Made by a program: the position numbers and the translations under genes. A DNA stretch of 64,000 nucleotides. Source: Nonomuraea endophytica. Lineage in GTDB: Bacteria; Actinomycetota; Actinomycetes; Streptosporangiales; Streptosporangiaceae. Shown here one piece after another: positions 50,709 through 60,246 of the stretch (position 1 is the first letter of the stretch; every line of letters begins with the position of its first letter). The notes below the pieces were generated by a model. The model saw nothing but the letters and a program-made list of their open reading frames with translations. It searched no databases and was not told the DNA's origin. The stretch is taken from NCBI RefSeq assembly GCF_014203235.1, contig NZ_JACHIN010000008.1:1-64000 (forward strand), in the 5' to 3' direction.

Positions 50709-51482
50709 CTACGGTTTGACGCGGAGGTCGGTCAGCGGGCCGGTGACGGCTTCCTCGGCGTGCGGGTGGACGTGCTCGTGTCCGGGTTTGGCGCATTCTC
50801 CTTCGGGCTGCGGCGGCCGGCCGTCGTGTTCGATGCGGCCGGCGCGGACGACGACGCCGCGGGAGATGACGGGTTCGAGTGGGCCGAGCTCGTGGGCGAC
50901 GAGCACGACGGTGCGGCCTTCGCGCACGAGCGTGGTGAGCGTCCCGGCGAGCAGTCGCTGGCTGTCGGCGTCGACGCCGGCGGTGGGCTCGTCCATGACG
51001 AACGTGTCCGGCTCGCCGGCCAGCGCCCGCGCGATGAGCACCCGCTGCTGCTGCCCGCCGGACAGCGACTGCACGGGGTCGCCTGCCCGCTCGGTCAGGT
51101 CGACCGCCGCGAGCGCGCGCGCCACCGCCGCGTGGTCTTCCTTGCTGGTACGGCGGAGCCTGCTCTGCCTGGCGATGCGCCCGGAGGCGACGATCTCCCG
51201 GACGGTCGCGGGCACGCCGCCGCCGACGGCCAGGCGCTGGGGGACGTAGCCGATGCGCCGCCAGTCGCGGAATCTGCCGGGCGGCACGCCGTACAGGAGA
51301 GTCTGGCCGCCCGAGAGCGGGGTGAGGCCGAGCAGGGCGCGCACCAGCGTGGACTTGCCGGAGCCGTTGGCGCCCATGATGGCGACGACCTCGCCGGGGC
51401 AGACGGTGAGGTCGACGCCGCGCAGAATCGGGCGGCGGTCGAGGGTGACCTGGCCGCCGGTCATCTGGAAGACGGTGTTCAT
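50709..51482 (-). CDS. znuC: Zinc ABC transporter ATP-binding protein ZnuC
   Basis: A 257-residue ABC ATPase: Walker A GANGSGKSTLV (about 38-48), Q-loop YVPQRL, signature SLSGGQQQR (about 143) and Walker B DTFVMDEPTAGVD. Drives zinc import. The C-terminus carries a Cys/His-rich tail (CAKPGHEHVHPHAEE), which may bind zinc and serve as a sensor or buffer (inference). ATG 51482 overlaps the znuA stop by 4 bases. Confidence 0.95.
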   Translation of the reverse strand: MNTVFQMTGGQVTLDRRPILRGVDLTVCPGEVVAIMGANGSGKSTLVRALLGLTPLSGGQTLLYGVPPGRFRDWRRIGYVPQRLAVGGGVPATVREIVASGRIARQSRLRRTSKEDHAAVARALAAVDLTERAGDPVQSLSGGQQQRVLIARALAGEPDTFVMDEPTAGVDADSQRLLAGTLTTLVREGRTVVLVAHELGPLEPVISRGVVVRAGRIEHDGRPPQPEGECAKPGHEHVHPHAEEAVTGPLTDLRVKP

Positions 51483-52411
51483 GCGCAGCCCAGGGCGGTC
51501 TGGAGTGTCTTGAGGTTCTGCCGCATCTGGGTGATGTAGTCACCACTGGCGGGTTTGCCTTCCAGCGGGTCGAGTACCGCGGTCTTGGCGTGGACCTCCT
51601 GGGCGAGCACTTCGGCGACCTTCGGGCTGACCAGGGCCTCGGTGAAGATGGTGGTGACCTTCTCGGCGTTGGCGAGCTTGGCGACCTCGGCGATGCGGGC
51701 GGGCGAGGGCTCGCTCTCGGGGTCGAGGGTGATGCCGATCTGCTTGAGCTTGTAGCGGTCGGCGAGGTAGCCGAACGCCTCGTGGCTGGTCACCATGGTC
51801 TTGCTGGTGCAGTTGGTCAGGCCCTTGGTCATCTCCTGGTCGAGCGCGGCGAGGTCGGCGGCCGTCTTGGCCGCGCGGTCCTGGTACGCCTGGCCGTGCG
51901 CCGGATCGGCCTGGGCCATGCGCTCGCCGAGTTTGCCCGCGACGGTGGCGAGCCTGGAGGGGTCCAGCCACAGGTGCGGGTCGTAGGAGACCTCGTGCTC
52001 GTGTGCCTCTTCTTCGCCTGCGTGCTCGGCGGCGGGCAGCGTCTTGACGGCGGTGGCCGCGTCGAAGGCCCGGTCGCCCTGCTGCCCGAGCGCGTCGTCC
52101 ACGGCCGGCTGGACGCCCTTGATGTAGACGGACAGGGTGGCGTCCTGCAGGTCGGCGATCTGCTGGGCGCCGAGTTCGAGGTCGTGCGGCTCGACGCCGG
52201 GGGCGGTGAGCACGGACACGTCGATGTCAGCTCCGCCGACGCGCTCGGCCAGCCACTGCAGGGGATAGAAGGCCGTGACCACGCGCGGCTTGTCGCCGGC
52301 GGAGGCGGTCTCGGCGGTGCCCGAACCGCAGGCGGCGGTGGCGAGGAGTCCGGCGCCCGCGAGCAAACCCACAGCGCGCACCCGGAAATGTCCTGACATC
52401 ATGTGAGTCAT
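51479..52411 (-). CDS. znuA: Zinc ABC transporter substrate-binding lipoprotein ZnuA
   Basis: A 310-residue cluster A-I binding protein. The lipoprotein signal ends in LLATAACGSG. Zinc ligands are likely His in PGVEPHDLEL, His in YDPHLWLDP, His in TSHEAFGYLA and an acidic residue near the C-terminus. A short His/Glu loop (EHAGEEEAHEHE) precedes the second ligand. Starts at 52411, 52402 and 52399 are in frame; 52399 (MSGHFRVRAVG) leaves more room for the leader. First gene of znuA-znuC-znuB-zur. Confidence 0.95.
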   Translation of the reverse strand: MTHMMSGHFRVRAVGLLAGAGLLATAACGSGTAETASAGDKPRVVTAFYPLQWLAERVGGADIDVSVLTAPGVEPHDLELGAQQIADLQDATLSVYIKGVQPAVDDALGQQGDRAFDAATAVKTLPAAEHAGEEEAHEHEVSYDPHLWLDPSRLATVAGKLGERMAQADPAHGQAYQDRAAKTAADLAALDQEMTKGLTNCTSKTMVTSHEAFGYLADRYKLKQIGITLDPESEPSPARIAEVAKLANAEKVTTIFTEALVSPKVAEVLAQEVHAKTAVLDPLEGKPASGDYITQMRQNLKTLQTALGCA

Positions 52412-52423
52412 TATGCGGCAAAA

Positions 52424-52438
52424 TGAAAATGGTTGTCA
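52424..52438 (-). promoter_or_regulatory. Zur box upstream of znuA
   Basis: TGAAAATGGTTGTCA matches the actinobacterial Zur box (7-1-7, consensus near TGAAAATNATTTTCA) at most positions. It lies 12 bases before the first znuA start in an AT-rich island. Confidence 0.8.
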
Positions 52439-52460
52439 AAATCAGACATGATCTCCAGCC

Positions 52461-55400
52461 CTAGCCGCAGGGCGGCTCGAAAGCCAGACCGGGGAAGTGG
52501 CGCTGCCACTCGGCGGCGGTGATCCGTGGCGTGGCCAGCGCGCACAGCCGCCGCGCGACACGTTCCGGGTCCATGTCCCACAGCCTGGCCGTGCTGTCGC
52601 TGCTGCCGGTGACCAGGGTCGCGCCGCCGGGGCCGAAGGCGACCGAGTTCACCCGGTCGGTGTGGCCCACCAGCGGCACAGGCGGGCCGGGGCTGCGGGG
52701 GCGCGTGATGTCCCAGACGCGGGCCGTACCGTCGAAGCCCGCAGTGACGAGCGTGCGGCCGTCGGGGCTGAAGGCGAGCCCGTTGACGCTGTTGCTGTGT
52801 CCCGTCAGGACCGACAGCGGGCGCGGGCCGCGCGGGTCGGACAGGTCCCAGAGGCGGGCGGTGTGGTCGTAGCCCGCGCTGGCCAGCACGCCGCCCGAGG
52901 GGGCGAACGCGACGGCCGCCACGGAGTTGGCGTGCGCGCTGATCGTCGACAGCGCGACCGGGCGCCGCGGATCGGACAGGTCCCACAGCCGGACCGTGCG
53001 GTCGGCGCTCGCGCTGGCCAGCACCCGTCCGTCGGATCTGAAGGCCAGGCCGAGCACCCGGTCGGTGTGCGCGCGCAGGACGCGGACCTCGACGGGCGCG
53101 CGCGGGTCGGACAGGTCCCACACGCGTACGACGCCGCCGTCCTCGCCCACCGCCACAAGCCGGGCGTCGGGCCGCAGCGCCAGCGTGAACGGGTTGGCCG
53201 GCGCGCTCACCATGCCCAGCCGAACCGGGCGGCGGGGGTCGCGCACGTCCCACAGGCGGGCGGTGCGGTCGAGGGAGACGGTGACCAGCCGGGCGCCGTC
53301 CGGGGTGAAGGCGGCCGTCAGGACGTTGTCGGTGTGCTCCTTCAGCGTCGCCAGCGGCGCGGGCCGGCCGGGGTCGGACAGGTCCCACAGGTGCGCGCGG
53401 CGGTAGCTGTTGGCCACGAGCAGCCGCCCGCCCGCGCCGGGCACCGCGGAGTGGATCGGGCCGCTGTGGCCGTACAGGACCGGGCCCTTGACCTCCCACA
53501 GCCGGGCCGTGGTGTCGCGGCCGCCGCTGGCCAGCGTGCGGCCGTCGGGGCTGAAGGCGACCGCGTAGACGGTGTCGGTGTGCCCGGTCAGCGTGAGCGG
53601 GACGGCGGCGAAGCGGGGCTCGGCGATGTCCCACAGGCGCACGGTCAGGTCGTAGCTGCCCGTCGCGACGGTCCGCCCGTCGGGGCTGAAGGCCACCGCG
53701 ACGATGCCGTTGACGTGCCCGGCCAGGGCCGCGAGGGCGACCGGCCGCGCGGGGTCGCGTACGTCCCACAGCCGCAGCGTGTTGTCGAAGCCCCCGGTCG
53801 CCAGCGTGCGGCCGTCCGGGCTGTAGGCGGCGGCGAGCACCCGGTCGATGTGCCGGACCTGGGCCATCTGCCGCGGCTTACGCGGGTCGGCGACGTCCCA
53901 CAGGCGCACGGTCGTGTCCCCGCTGGTGGTGGCGAGGGTGCGCCCGCCGGGGGCGAACACCGCCGCCGAGACGCCGTCGCCGTGCCCGCCCAGCGCCGAC
54001 AGCTGCCGGGCCTGGGCCGGCGTCGTGACGTCCCAGAGCCGGACGGTGCGGTCGGCGCCGGCCGAGGCCAGTATCCGCCCGTCCGGGCTGAACGCCACCC
54101 GCCGGATCTCGCCCTCGTGCCCCCTGAGCGTGGCCCGGGCGGCCGGGCGGGCCGGGTCGGCGAGATCCCACAGCCGCGCGGTGCCGTCCTGCCCCGCGGT
54201 GGCCAGCAGCCGCCCGTCGCCGCGGATCGCCGCGCCGAGCAGGCCGCCGGAGCCCGGCAGCACGGCCAGCGGCCGGGGCGCGTGCCTCGCGCCGACGTCC
54301 CACAACCGGACCGTGCCGTCCGTGCCGGTGGTGGCGAGCAGCCGCCCGTCCGGGGTGAACTCTGCCGCGTAGACCGCCCCGGTGTGCCCGGTGATCCGCG
54401 TCGAGTACGGCGTCGCGAACGTGCTGAGCAACGCCCCCCGGGCCTCGGCCGTGGGCGCCAGCCGGTAGGCGGCCAGGCCGATCTGCGCGGCCAGCGCGGG
54501 ATTGGTGCCGCGCAACGCGACCGCCTCGTTGGCCGCCTTGCCGGACAACGCCTGGTTGCGCTGGTCGCTGACGGTCTCCAGGCTGCGGACGCTGACCACG
54601 GTCGCCACGACGGTGAGCAGCAGCATCGCCGCCAGCCCCGCGACGAGCTGGTAGAGCCGCCGGGTCCGGCGGCGGGCGGCGGCCAGCTCACCGGCCTCGC
54701 GGGCGACCGAGGCGTCCAGGAACGCGCGGTCCGCCGGCTGGGTCGTGGCCAGCTCGCGGGCGGCGGCCAGCCGGGCGCCTCGGTAGAGCAGCGCGGGGTC
54801 GCGGTGCTCACGTTCCCAGGCGGCCGCCGCGTCGGCGAGCTGCCGGCGGATCACCAGCCCGGCCCGGTCCTCCTCCAGCCACTGCCGCAGCAGCGGCCAG
54901 GCGGTCAGCAGCGCCTCGTGGCTGATCTCCACCGCGTCGGTGTCGGCGGTGATCAGCCGCTGCGCCACGAACCGGTCGAGCACCTCCTCGGGTAACCGCT
55001 CGGTGGCCACCCGCCGCCGGGTGTCGGCGGTGTCGGCCGCCACGTGCACCAGGTCGACGAACAGCCGCCTGGCCAGCTCCTGCTGCGGCCCGCTGAGCGA
55101 GGTGTAGACCTGGGTGGCGCTGGCCGCGACCGCGCCCTCGATGCCGCCCACCGCCCGGTAGTCGGCGATGGTCAGGCGCCGTCCGCCGCCCTGCCTCCAG
55201 GTGGCGTAAAGGGCGTGCGACAACAGCGGCAGCACCCCGGCCTCGTGGGCGCCCGCGCGCGGGGCCACCTCGCGCAGCAGGAGGTCGACCAACCCCTCCC
55301 CCAGCTCCACGCGGGCCTTGCGGGCCGGTTCGACGATGGCCTCGCGCAGCTCCGGCTCGCTCATCGGGCCCACCGCGAACTGGCCGTCCCTGGCCGCGGC

Positions 55401-56105
55401 CAGCAGCGGCGGGTGGCGCAGGGCGTGGGCGTAGAAGTCGGCGCGCAGGCCCAGGACGACCGTCGCGCCGCCGTCCGCCGCCTCGGCCAGCTCGGCGATG
55501 AGCGCCTCGCCGGGCGAGCTCGTGGTGAAGACCTCCTCGAACTGGTCCACGACCACGAACGCGGTCAGCTCGCCGGGCGGGCGGGTGCTGGGTGTGAACA
55601 GCAGCGCGGGCCGCTCGCCCAGCGCGGGGATCAGCCCGGCGCGCAGCAGCGAGGACTTGCCCGAGCCCGACGCGCCCACCACCAGGTGGAGGCCGGGCGC
55701 TCGGGTGACGCGCTCCACCAGCTCCTCGGTCAGCGCCCGGCGGCCGAAGAACCACTCGGCGTCCTCGACCTGGAATCCGGCCAGCCCCCGGTAGGGTTCC
55801 GGCCCGGCCGGCCTGGGGCCGGGGGCGCGGCGTACCCGCCGCCAGGCTTCCACCCAGCGCTCCAGCTCGGCGGCCTCGTCGACCCCGCACGCCCGCAGGA
55901 CGCGGTCGAGCAGGTCGCGCGAGCCCGTCGCGGGCAGCCCCCGGCCGGCGAACCAGTCGCCGACCGTGCTGTGCGCGCCGTGCACCCCCGTCGCCGCGGC
56001 CACCTGGCGGACGGTGAGGCCGGCGCGCTCGCGCAACGCGGTCAGCTCGCGGGCGAAGTCCTGGCGGGTGTGGATCAGGTCGATCGCGTGCGAGCTACCG
56101 GACAT
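52461..56105 (-). CDS. HTH-nSTAND NTPase-WD40 repeat protein, 1,214 aa
   Basis: Residues 12-75 are an XRE-type helix-turn-helix (LTVRQVAAATGVH). From about 104 comes a novel STAND NTPase: Walker A VGASGSGKSSLL (143-154), Walker B AFVVVDQFEEVF (182-193), sensor region LGLRADFYAHAL and ISHEALLTAWPLLRQWL. A single membrane helix follows at about 486-508. The C-half has 14 WD40 repeats ending LWD, enough for two seven-bladed propellers. The stretch between Walker A and B is about 40 residues shorter than usual. It probably senses a partner through the propellers; roles in regulation or defence are open. Confidence 0.9.
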   Translation of the reverse strand: MSGSSHAIDLIHTRQDFARELTALRERAGLTVRQVAAATGVHGAHSTVGDWFAGRGLPATGSRDLLDRVLRACGVDEAAELERWVEAWRRVRRAPGPRPAGPEPYRGLAGFQVEDAEWFFGRRALTEELVERVTRAPGLHLVVGASGSGKSSLLRAGLIPALGERPALLFTPSTRPPGELTAFVVVDQFEEVFTTSSPGEALIAELAEAADGGATVVLGLRADFYAHALRHPPLLAAARDGQFAVGPMSEPELREAIVEPARKARVELGEGLVDLLLREVAPRAGAHEAGVLPLLSHALYATWRQGGGRRLTIADYRAVGGIEGAVAASATQVYTSLSGPQQELARRLFVDLVHVAADTADTRRRVATERLPEEVLDRFVAQRLITADTDAVEISHEALLTAWPLLRQWLEEDRAGLVIRRQLADAAAAWEREHRDPALLYRGARLAAARELATTQPADRAFLDASVAREAGELAAARRRTRRLYQLVAGLAAMLLLTVVATVVSVRSLETVSDQRNQALSGKAANEAVALRGTNPALAAQIGLAAYRLAPTAEARGALLSTFATPYSTRITGHTGAVYAAEFTPDGRLLATTGTDGTVRLWDVGARHAPRPLAVLPGSGGLLGAAIRGDGRLLATAGQDGTARLWDLADPARPAARATLRGHEGEIRRVAFSPDGRILASAGADRTVRLWDVTTPAQARQLSALGGHGDGVSAAVFAPGGRTLATTSGDTTVRLWDVADPRKPRQMAQVRHIDRVLAAAYSPDGRTLATGGFDNTLRLWDVRDPARPVALAALAGHVNGIVAVAFSPDGRTVATGSYDLTVRLWDIAEPRFAAVPLTLTGHTDTVYAVAFSPDGRTLASGGRDTTARLWEVKGPVLYGHSGPIHSAVPGAGGRLLVANSYRRAHLWDLSDPGRPAPLATLKEHTDNVLTAAFTPDGARLVTVSLDRTARLWDVRDPRRPVRLGMVSAPANPFTLALRPDARLVAVGEDGGVVRVWDLSDPRAPVEVRVLRAHTDRVLGLAFRSDGRVLASASADRTVRLWDLSDPRRPVALSTISAHANSVAAVAFAPSGGVLASAGYDHTARLWDLSDPRGPRPLSVLTGHSNSVNGLAFSPDGRTLVTAGFDGTARVWDITRPRSPGPPVPLVGHTDRVNSVAFGPGGATLVTGSSDSTARLWDMDPERVARRLCALATPRITAAEWQRHFPGLAFEPPCG

Positions 56106-56159
56106 CTCAGTCTCGATTCGACACGTGGCGACGGCGGGTCACCGCGATGGTACGCGGCG

Positions 56160-56720
56160 TCAGCCCGACTTCGGCAGCCAGCCGGGCGGGGGATCCTCGC
56201 CGACCCGGCCGTCGATGGACTCGCGCAGCAGGTCGGCGTGCCCGGTGTGCCTGCCGTATTCCTCGATGAGGTCGCAGACCAGCCTGCGCAGGCTGGCGTG
56301 GTTGCCGTCGGGGTCGCTGATGTGCGCGAGCTGGTCGAGGCCGCCGTCGGCCAGGGCCGCGCCGAGCCGCGTGCGGGAACGCTCCACCGCGCCGTCCCAC
56401 AGGGTGTAGAGCTGCTCGGGGGTGTGACCGGTGGTGGCGAACTGCCATTCGCCGCCGCTGCGGTCGATGGTGTCCCACGGCGGGCCGACGGGCTCGCCCC
56501 TCAGCTTGGCCGTGAACATGTGGTCCTCGACGAGGGCCAGATGCTTGAGCAGACCGCCCATGGTCAGGTCGGACGCGCCGATCCTGGTCCGCAGCTGGTC
56601 GGCGTCAAGGTCGTCGGCCTTCCACCGGAACGTCGCGCGCAGCCGGTCGAGCGCGCCGATCAGGTGCTCGGTCTCGGAACCGGCGAGGGGTGGTTCCCAA
56701 GGGGTGTCGCTGTCGCTCAT
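56160..56720 (-). CDS. DinB family protein (DUF664 type)
   Basis: A 186-residue four-helix-bundle protein of the DinB/mycothiol transferase superfamily. The metal-binding His are in KHLALVEDHMF and EEYGRHTGHADLLRE. The sequence ends DPPPGWLP, as in many actinobacterial DUF664 proteins. The reaction is unknown; thiol transfer from mycothiol is plausible for the family. ATG 56720 is divergent from the glucosidase-LacI gene, 48 bases away. Confidence 0.85.
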   Translation of the reverse strand: MSDSDTPWEPPLAGSETEHLIGALDRLRATFRWKADDLDADQLRTRIGASDLTMGGLLKHLALVEDHMFTAKLRGEPVGPPWDTIDRSGGEWQFATTGHTPEQLYTLWDGAVERSRTRLGAALADGGLDQLAHISDPDGNHASLRRLVCDLIEEYGRHTGHADLLRESIDGRVGEDPPPGWLPKSG

Positions 56721-56768
56721 GGCCGACACCGTAACCGCCGCCTCCGACAGTCTCGGCACAATGAGGTC

Positions 56769-59054
56769 ATGCGATTTCCCGATGGCTTCGTGTGGGGCGT
56801 CTCCACGTCGGCCTATCAGATCGAGGGCGCGGCGGCCGAGGACGGCAGGGGGCCGTCGATCTGGGACACCTTCTCCCACGCCCCCGGCCGGATCGCCGAC
56901 GGCGGCACCGGCGACCAGGCGTGCGACCACTACCACCGCCACGTCGAGGACGTCGGGCTGATGAAGGGGCTCGGGGTGCGGGCCTACCGGTTCTCGGTGA
57001 GCTGGTCCAGGGTGATGCCGGACGGGGCGGGCAAGGTCAACGCGGCCGGGCTCGACTTCTACGAACGGCTGACCGACGAGCTGCTCGGCCAGGGCATCGC
57101 CCCGTACGCCACCCTCTACCACTGGGACCTCCCCCAGGCGCTGGAGGACCGGGGCGGCTGGCCGAGCCGCGACACCGCCGAGCGCTTCGCCGACTACGCG
57201 GCGGCCGTGCACGAGCGGCTCGGTGGCCGGGTCGACACCTGGTTCACGATCAACGAGCCGTGGGTGGCCGCCTTCCTCGGCTACGCGGCCGGCACGCACG
57301 CGCCGGGGCGGCGCTCGGCGGCCGAGGCGTTCAGGAGCGCGCACCACATGCTGCTGGCCCACGGGCTGGCCGCCGGGGCGCTGCGGGAAGCGGGCGCGCG
57401 GCGGATCGGCGTGGCGCTCAACCTGTCGCCCGTGCTCACCCCGGGCCAGCTCGGCGACCAGGACCAGGAGCTGACGCCCGAGGACGCCGGCGCGGTGTCC
57501 AGGATCGACGCGCTGCTCAACCGCCAGTTCCTGGACCCGATGCTGCGCGGCTCCTACCCGCCGGAACTGCTGGAGGTGGTGGAGCGCCATGCCGGCCTCG
57601 ATCACGTGCGCGACGGCGACCTCGACCTCATCGCGCGCCCGATCGACGTGCTCGGCGTCAACTACTACGCGCCACACGTCGTCCAGGCGCAGCCCAGCCA
57701 GCCCGGCGAGCCCGCCTTCCCGGGCAGCGAGGGCGTGCTGTTCGCCGCCACGCCCGGCCCGGCCACGGCGATGGGCTGGCCGATCGTGCCGAGCGGGCTG
57801 ACCGTCCTGCTGCGCAGGCTGGCCGCCGACCATCCCGGGCTCGACCTCATGGTCACCGAGAACGGGGCGGACTTCGGCGACGGCGCGCACGACGCCGACC
57901 GGGTCGCGTTCATCCAGGCGCACGTGCGCGCCGCCCACGCCGCGATCTCCGACGGGGTACGGCTGCGCGGCTTCCTCGCCTGGACGCTGATGGACAACTT
58001 CGAGTGGGCCGACGGCTACCGGCGCAAGTTCGGCCTGGTCCACGTCGACTTCGCCACCCAGCGGCGGACCGAGCGGGACAGCGCGCGCTGGTTCCGCGAG
58101 GTGATCGCGCGCAACGGCCTGCCCGCCGCGCCCCGGCCGACGCTGGAGACCGTGGCGGCGCGCGCCGGAGTCTCCAGGGCGACGGTCTCACGCGTGGTGA
58201 ACGGCGAGGCGTCCGTCCGGCCGGAGGTCAGGGCCAGGGTCCAGGCGGCGGTCGAGGAGCTCGGCTACGTGCCGAACCAGGCGGCCCGCAGCCTGGTCAC
58301 GCGGCGCACCGGCACGGTGGCGCTGGTGCTGTCCGGGCCGCGCCACGACAACGCCGCCCTGGTCTCGGCGGTGGTCCAGTACGCGACCAGCGTCCTGGAG
58401 GCGAGCGGCCACCAGGTGCGGCTCATGCTGGCCGACTCCGAGCGGAGCCATCGCCGCGTCCTTGCCGAGGCGGAGGGACGGCACGTGGACGGCATGATCC
58501 TGCTGCCGCCCGACCGTCAGGACCCGCTGGCGGAGCGGCTGGCCAAGACGGACGTGCCGCTGGTGCTGCTCGGCGGCCCGGTGGTGGCCGTGGACGAGGC
58601 GGGCGGCGGTGCGGCGGTGGCCCGCCACTTGCGCGAGCTCGGCCGCACCCGCCCCGCTGTCCTGACCGGTCCGGGCGCGGCGGCCGGGGAGCGGGCGCGC
58701 GGCTTCCTGGAGGTGTTCCCGAGGGCCGAGGTCTCCGACGACGCCGGGAGCCTGCTCACAGGACGCACCGACGCGGTGTTCGCCGTGACCGACCCGCTGG
58801 CGCTGGAGGTGCTCGGGGCGGCGCGGGCGGCGGGCCTGCGGGTTCCCGAGGACCTCGCGGTGGCCGGGTTCGGGGACGGCGAGGCCGGGCGGCACACGCT
58901 GCCCGCGCTCACGACCGTGGCCGTCCCGGTGACCGAACTGGCGCTGGCCCTGGCCAGATCGCTGCTGTCCGCGCTGGACGGTCAGCCCGTCGCGCCGAGC
59001 GTCCTGCCCGTCCACCTGATGGTCAGGGGGAGCACGGTCAGCGGCGGGCGATGA
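56769..59054 (+). CDS. GH1 beta-glucosidase fused to a LacI family regulator
   Basis: One uninterrupted 761-residue frame. Residues 1-451 are a complete GH1 glycosidase (start RFPDGFVWGVSTSAYQIEGA, acid/base E163 in TINEPW, nucleophile E364 in VTENG, end REVIARNGL). After only PAAPR comes a LacI protein from residue 457 (PTLETVAARAGVSRATVSRV, then the hinge YVPNQAARSLVTRRTG and a sugar-binding domain). No usual LacI start lies at the junction; the only nearby start-like codon is GTG 58101 without a ribosome site. The two genes are normally separate neighbours. It would hydrolyse a beta-glucoside and bind DNA. Confidence 0.85.
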   Translation: MRFPDGFVWGVSTSAYQIEGAAAEDGRGPSIWDTFSHAPGRIADGGTGDQACDHYHRHVEDVGLMKGLGVRAYRFSVSWSRVMPDGAGKVNAAGLDFYERLTDELLGQGIAPYATLYHWDLPQALEDRGGWPSRDTAERFADYAAAVHERLGGRVDTWFTINEPWVAAFLGYAAGTHAPGRRSAAEAFRSAHHMLLAHGLAAGALREAGARRIGVALNLSPVLTPGQLGDQDQELTPEDAGAVSRIDALLNRQFLDPMLRGSYPPELLEVVERHAGLDHVRDGDLDLIARPIDVLGVNYYAPHVVQAQPSQPGEPAFPGSEGVLFAATPGPATAMGWPIVPSGLTVLLRRLAADHPGLDLMVTENGADFGDGAHDADRVAFIQAHVRAAHAAISDGVRLRGFLAWTLMDNFEWADGYRRKFGLVHVDFATQRRTERDSARWFREVIARNGLPAAPRPTLETVAARAGVSRATVSRVVNGEASVRPEVRARVQAAVEELGYVPNQAARSLVTRRTGTVALVLSGPRHDNAALVSAVVQYATSVLEASGHQVRLMLADSERSHRRVLAEAEGRHVDGMILLPPDRQDPLAERLAKTDVPLVLLGGPVVAVDEAGGGAAVARHLRELGRTRPAVLTGPGAAAGERARGFLEVFPRAEVSDDAGSLLTGRTDAVFAVTDPLALEVLGAARAAGLRVPEDLAVAGFGDGEAGRHTLPALTTVAVPVTELALALARSLLSALDGQPVAPSVLPVHLMVRGSTVSGGR

Positions 59055-60198
59055 TGCGCTCGGCCCAGCTGGCCGCCTCCGGATCCTTCAGGCCCTCCAC
59101 CACGCCGCCCAGGTAGGCCGTGGCCAGGCTGTGGAAGCCGTTGTCGAGCTGGCGGACGCGGCCGGCCCGCCGCCGGTCGGCGCCCTGGAGGTGCTGGCCG
59201 ATGCTCTCGGCGTACCCGGCGCCGTGCTGGTAGGCGGCCTGGGCGCGTGCGCAGGCCGCGGCGTCGTGGTCGCGTTTGGCGCGCAGTTCGCGCAGCCGCC
59301 GGTCGTTGGGGTTGTGCATGCGGCGGCCGAGGTCGGCGGCGATGAGCGCGGTGGCGATCAGCAGCGCGAGCAGCAACACCATCGTGGGTAGTTCGCCGAC
59401 GCCCTGGGAGGTGGGGCCGATCTCCTGGCCGTCCACGACCAGCGGCTTGACCAGGGCGTCGCGGCGCAGGACGGCCACGGCGACGATCAGGCCGAGCCAC
59501 ACCAGCGCCACGGCGGCCAGCAGCCAGCGTCCGCGGGCCGGGCTGCCGTTCTCCTGCCAGGCGCGGAACGCCCTGCCGTACATGTGCGGCGCGACCAGCA
59601 TGATCAGCGCGGCGCCGGTGGCGAGGAGGGCGGTCATGGCGACGCTGTCGCCCCAGTTCAGGATGACCTGGTAGAGGATGGGCACCTCGACGATCAGCAG
59701 GAGCAGCAGCAGGAGCGCGCCGGGCAGCCAGCGCCGGATCGCCGGCCAGCGGCTGCCCGACAGCGCGATCGAGCTGGGGCGTCCGTCGCCGGGGCGTCTG
59801 CTGGGCTGTTCCAGCTCGGCGACGTGGCGCTGGGACTCGTCGAGCGTCTTGCGCAGGTCGGAGAAGGTGCGCTGCGACTCGGCCAGCCTGATCTTCTGCG
59901 CCTCGAACTCGGCCCTGGCCTGCTGCGCCTCGCGCTCGGCGCACTCCTCGACGCGGGCCAGCTCGGCCAGCCGTTCGTCCTCCAGCTCGTGGAAGCGCGG
60001 GACGCTGCCGGTCTCCAGCGTGAGCGTGTCGATCTGCCCTTCGGCGGCGTGGCTCCGGCCCAGCTCGCGTTCCTCGGCGCGGCGCCGCCGCCAGTCGGGC
60101 AGGTGGTACAGGTCCCCGTCATAGGCGATCGCGGGGGTGATCCGTGCGACCTGCGAGGGCTCGTCGGGAAGGTCCTTGTGCCGTTTGCGTAAACGCAT
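59038..60198 (-). CDS. Coiled-coil membrane protein, 386 aa
   Basis: A charged cytoplasmic N-half (residues 1-150) contains a coiled coil (about 70-128, [20 protein letters not shown] and [19 protein letters not shown]). Four predicted membrane segments follow (about 158-178, 185-203, 227-246 and 272-290), then a second charged helical domain ([20 protein letters not shown]). Family not recognised. It converges on the LacI fusion with a 17-base overlap and is separated by the oxygenase from the related-looking genes at 61200-62713. Confidence 0.75.
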   Translation of the reverse strand: MRLRKRHKDLPDEPSQVARITPAIAYDGDLYHLPDWRRRRAEERELGRSHAAEGQIDTLTLETGSVPRFHELEDERLAELARVEECAEREAQQARAEFEAQKIRLAESQRTFSDLRKTLDESQRHVAELEQPSRRPGDGRPSSIALSGSRWPAIRRWLPGALLLLLLLIVEVPILYQVILNWGDSVAMTALLATGAALIMLVAPHMYGRAFRAWQENGSPARGRWLLAAVALVWLGLIVAVAVLRRDALVKPLVVDGQEIGPTSQGVGELPTMVLLLALLIATALIAADLGRRMHNPNDRRLRELRAKRDHDAAACARAQAAYQHGAGYAESIGQHLQGADRRRAGRVRQLDNGFHSLATAYLGGVVEGLKDPEAASWAERIIARR

Positions 60199-60246
60199 CG
60201 CCCCTCCAGCTTCTGCTTCGATGCTAATCGCCGAAATTCACGGAGA

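Noticed and set aside
52497-54995. Plus-strand 832-codon open frame opposite the WD40 gene
   Set aside because: Repetitive Arg/Gly/Ala translation mirrors the WD40 repeats; no domain recognised.
55044-56768. In-frame 5' extension of the glucosidase-LacI gene
   Set aside because: The 575 upstream codons are antisense to the WD40 and DinB genes; GH1 proteins start at the MRFPDGFVWG position (56769).
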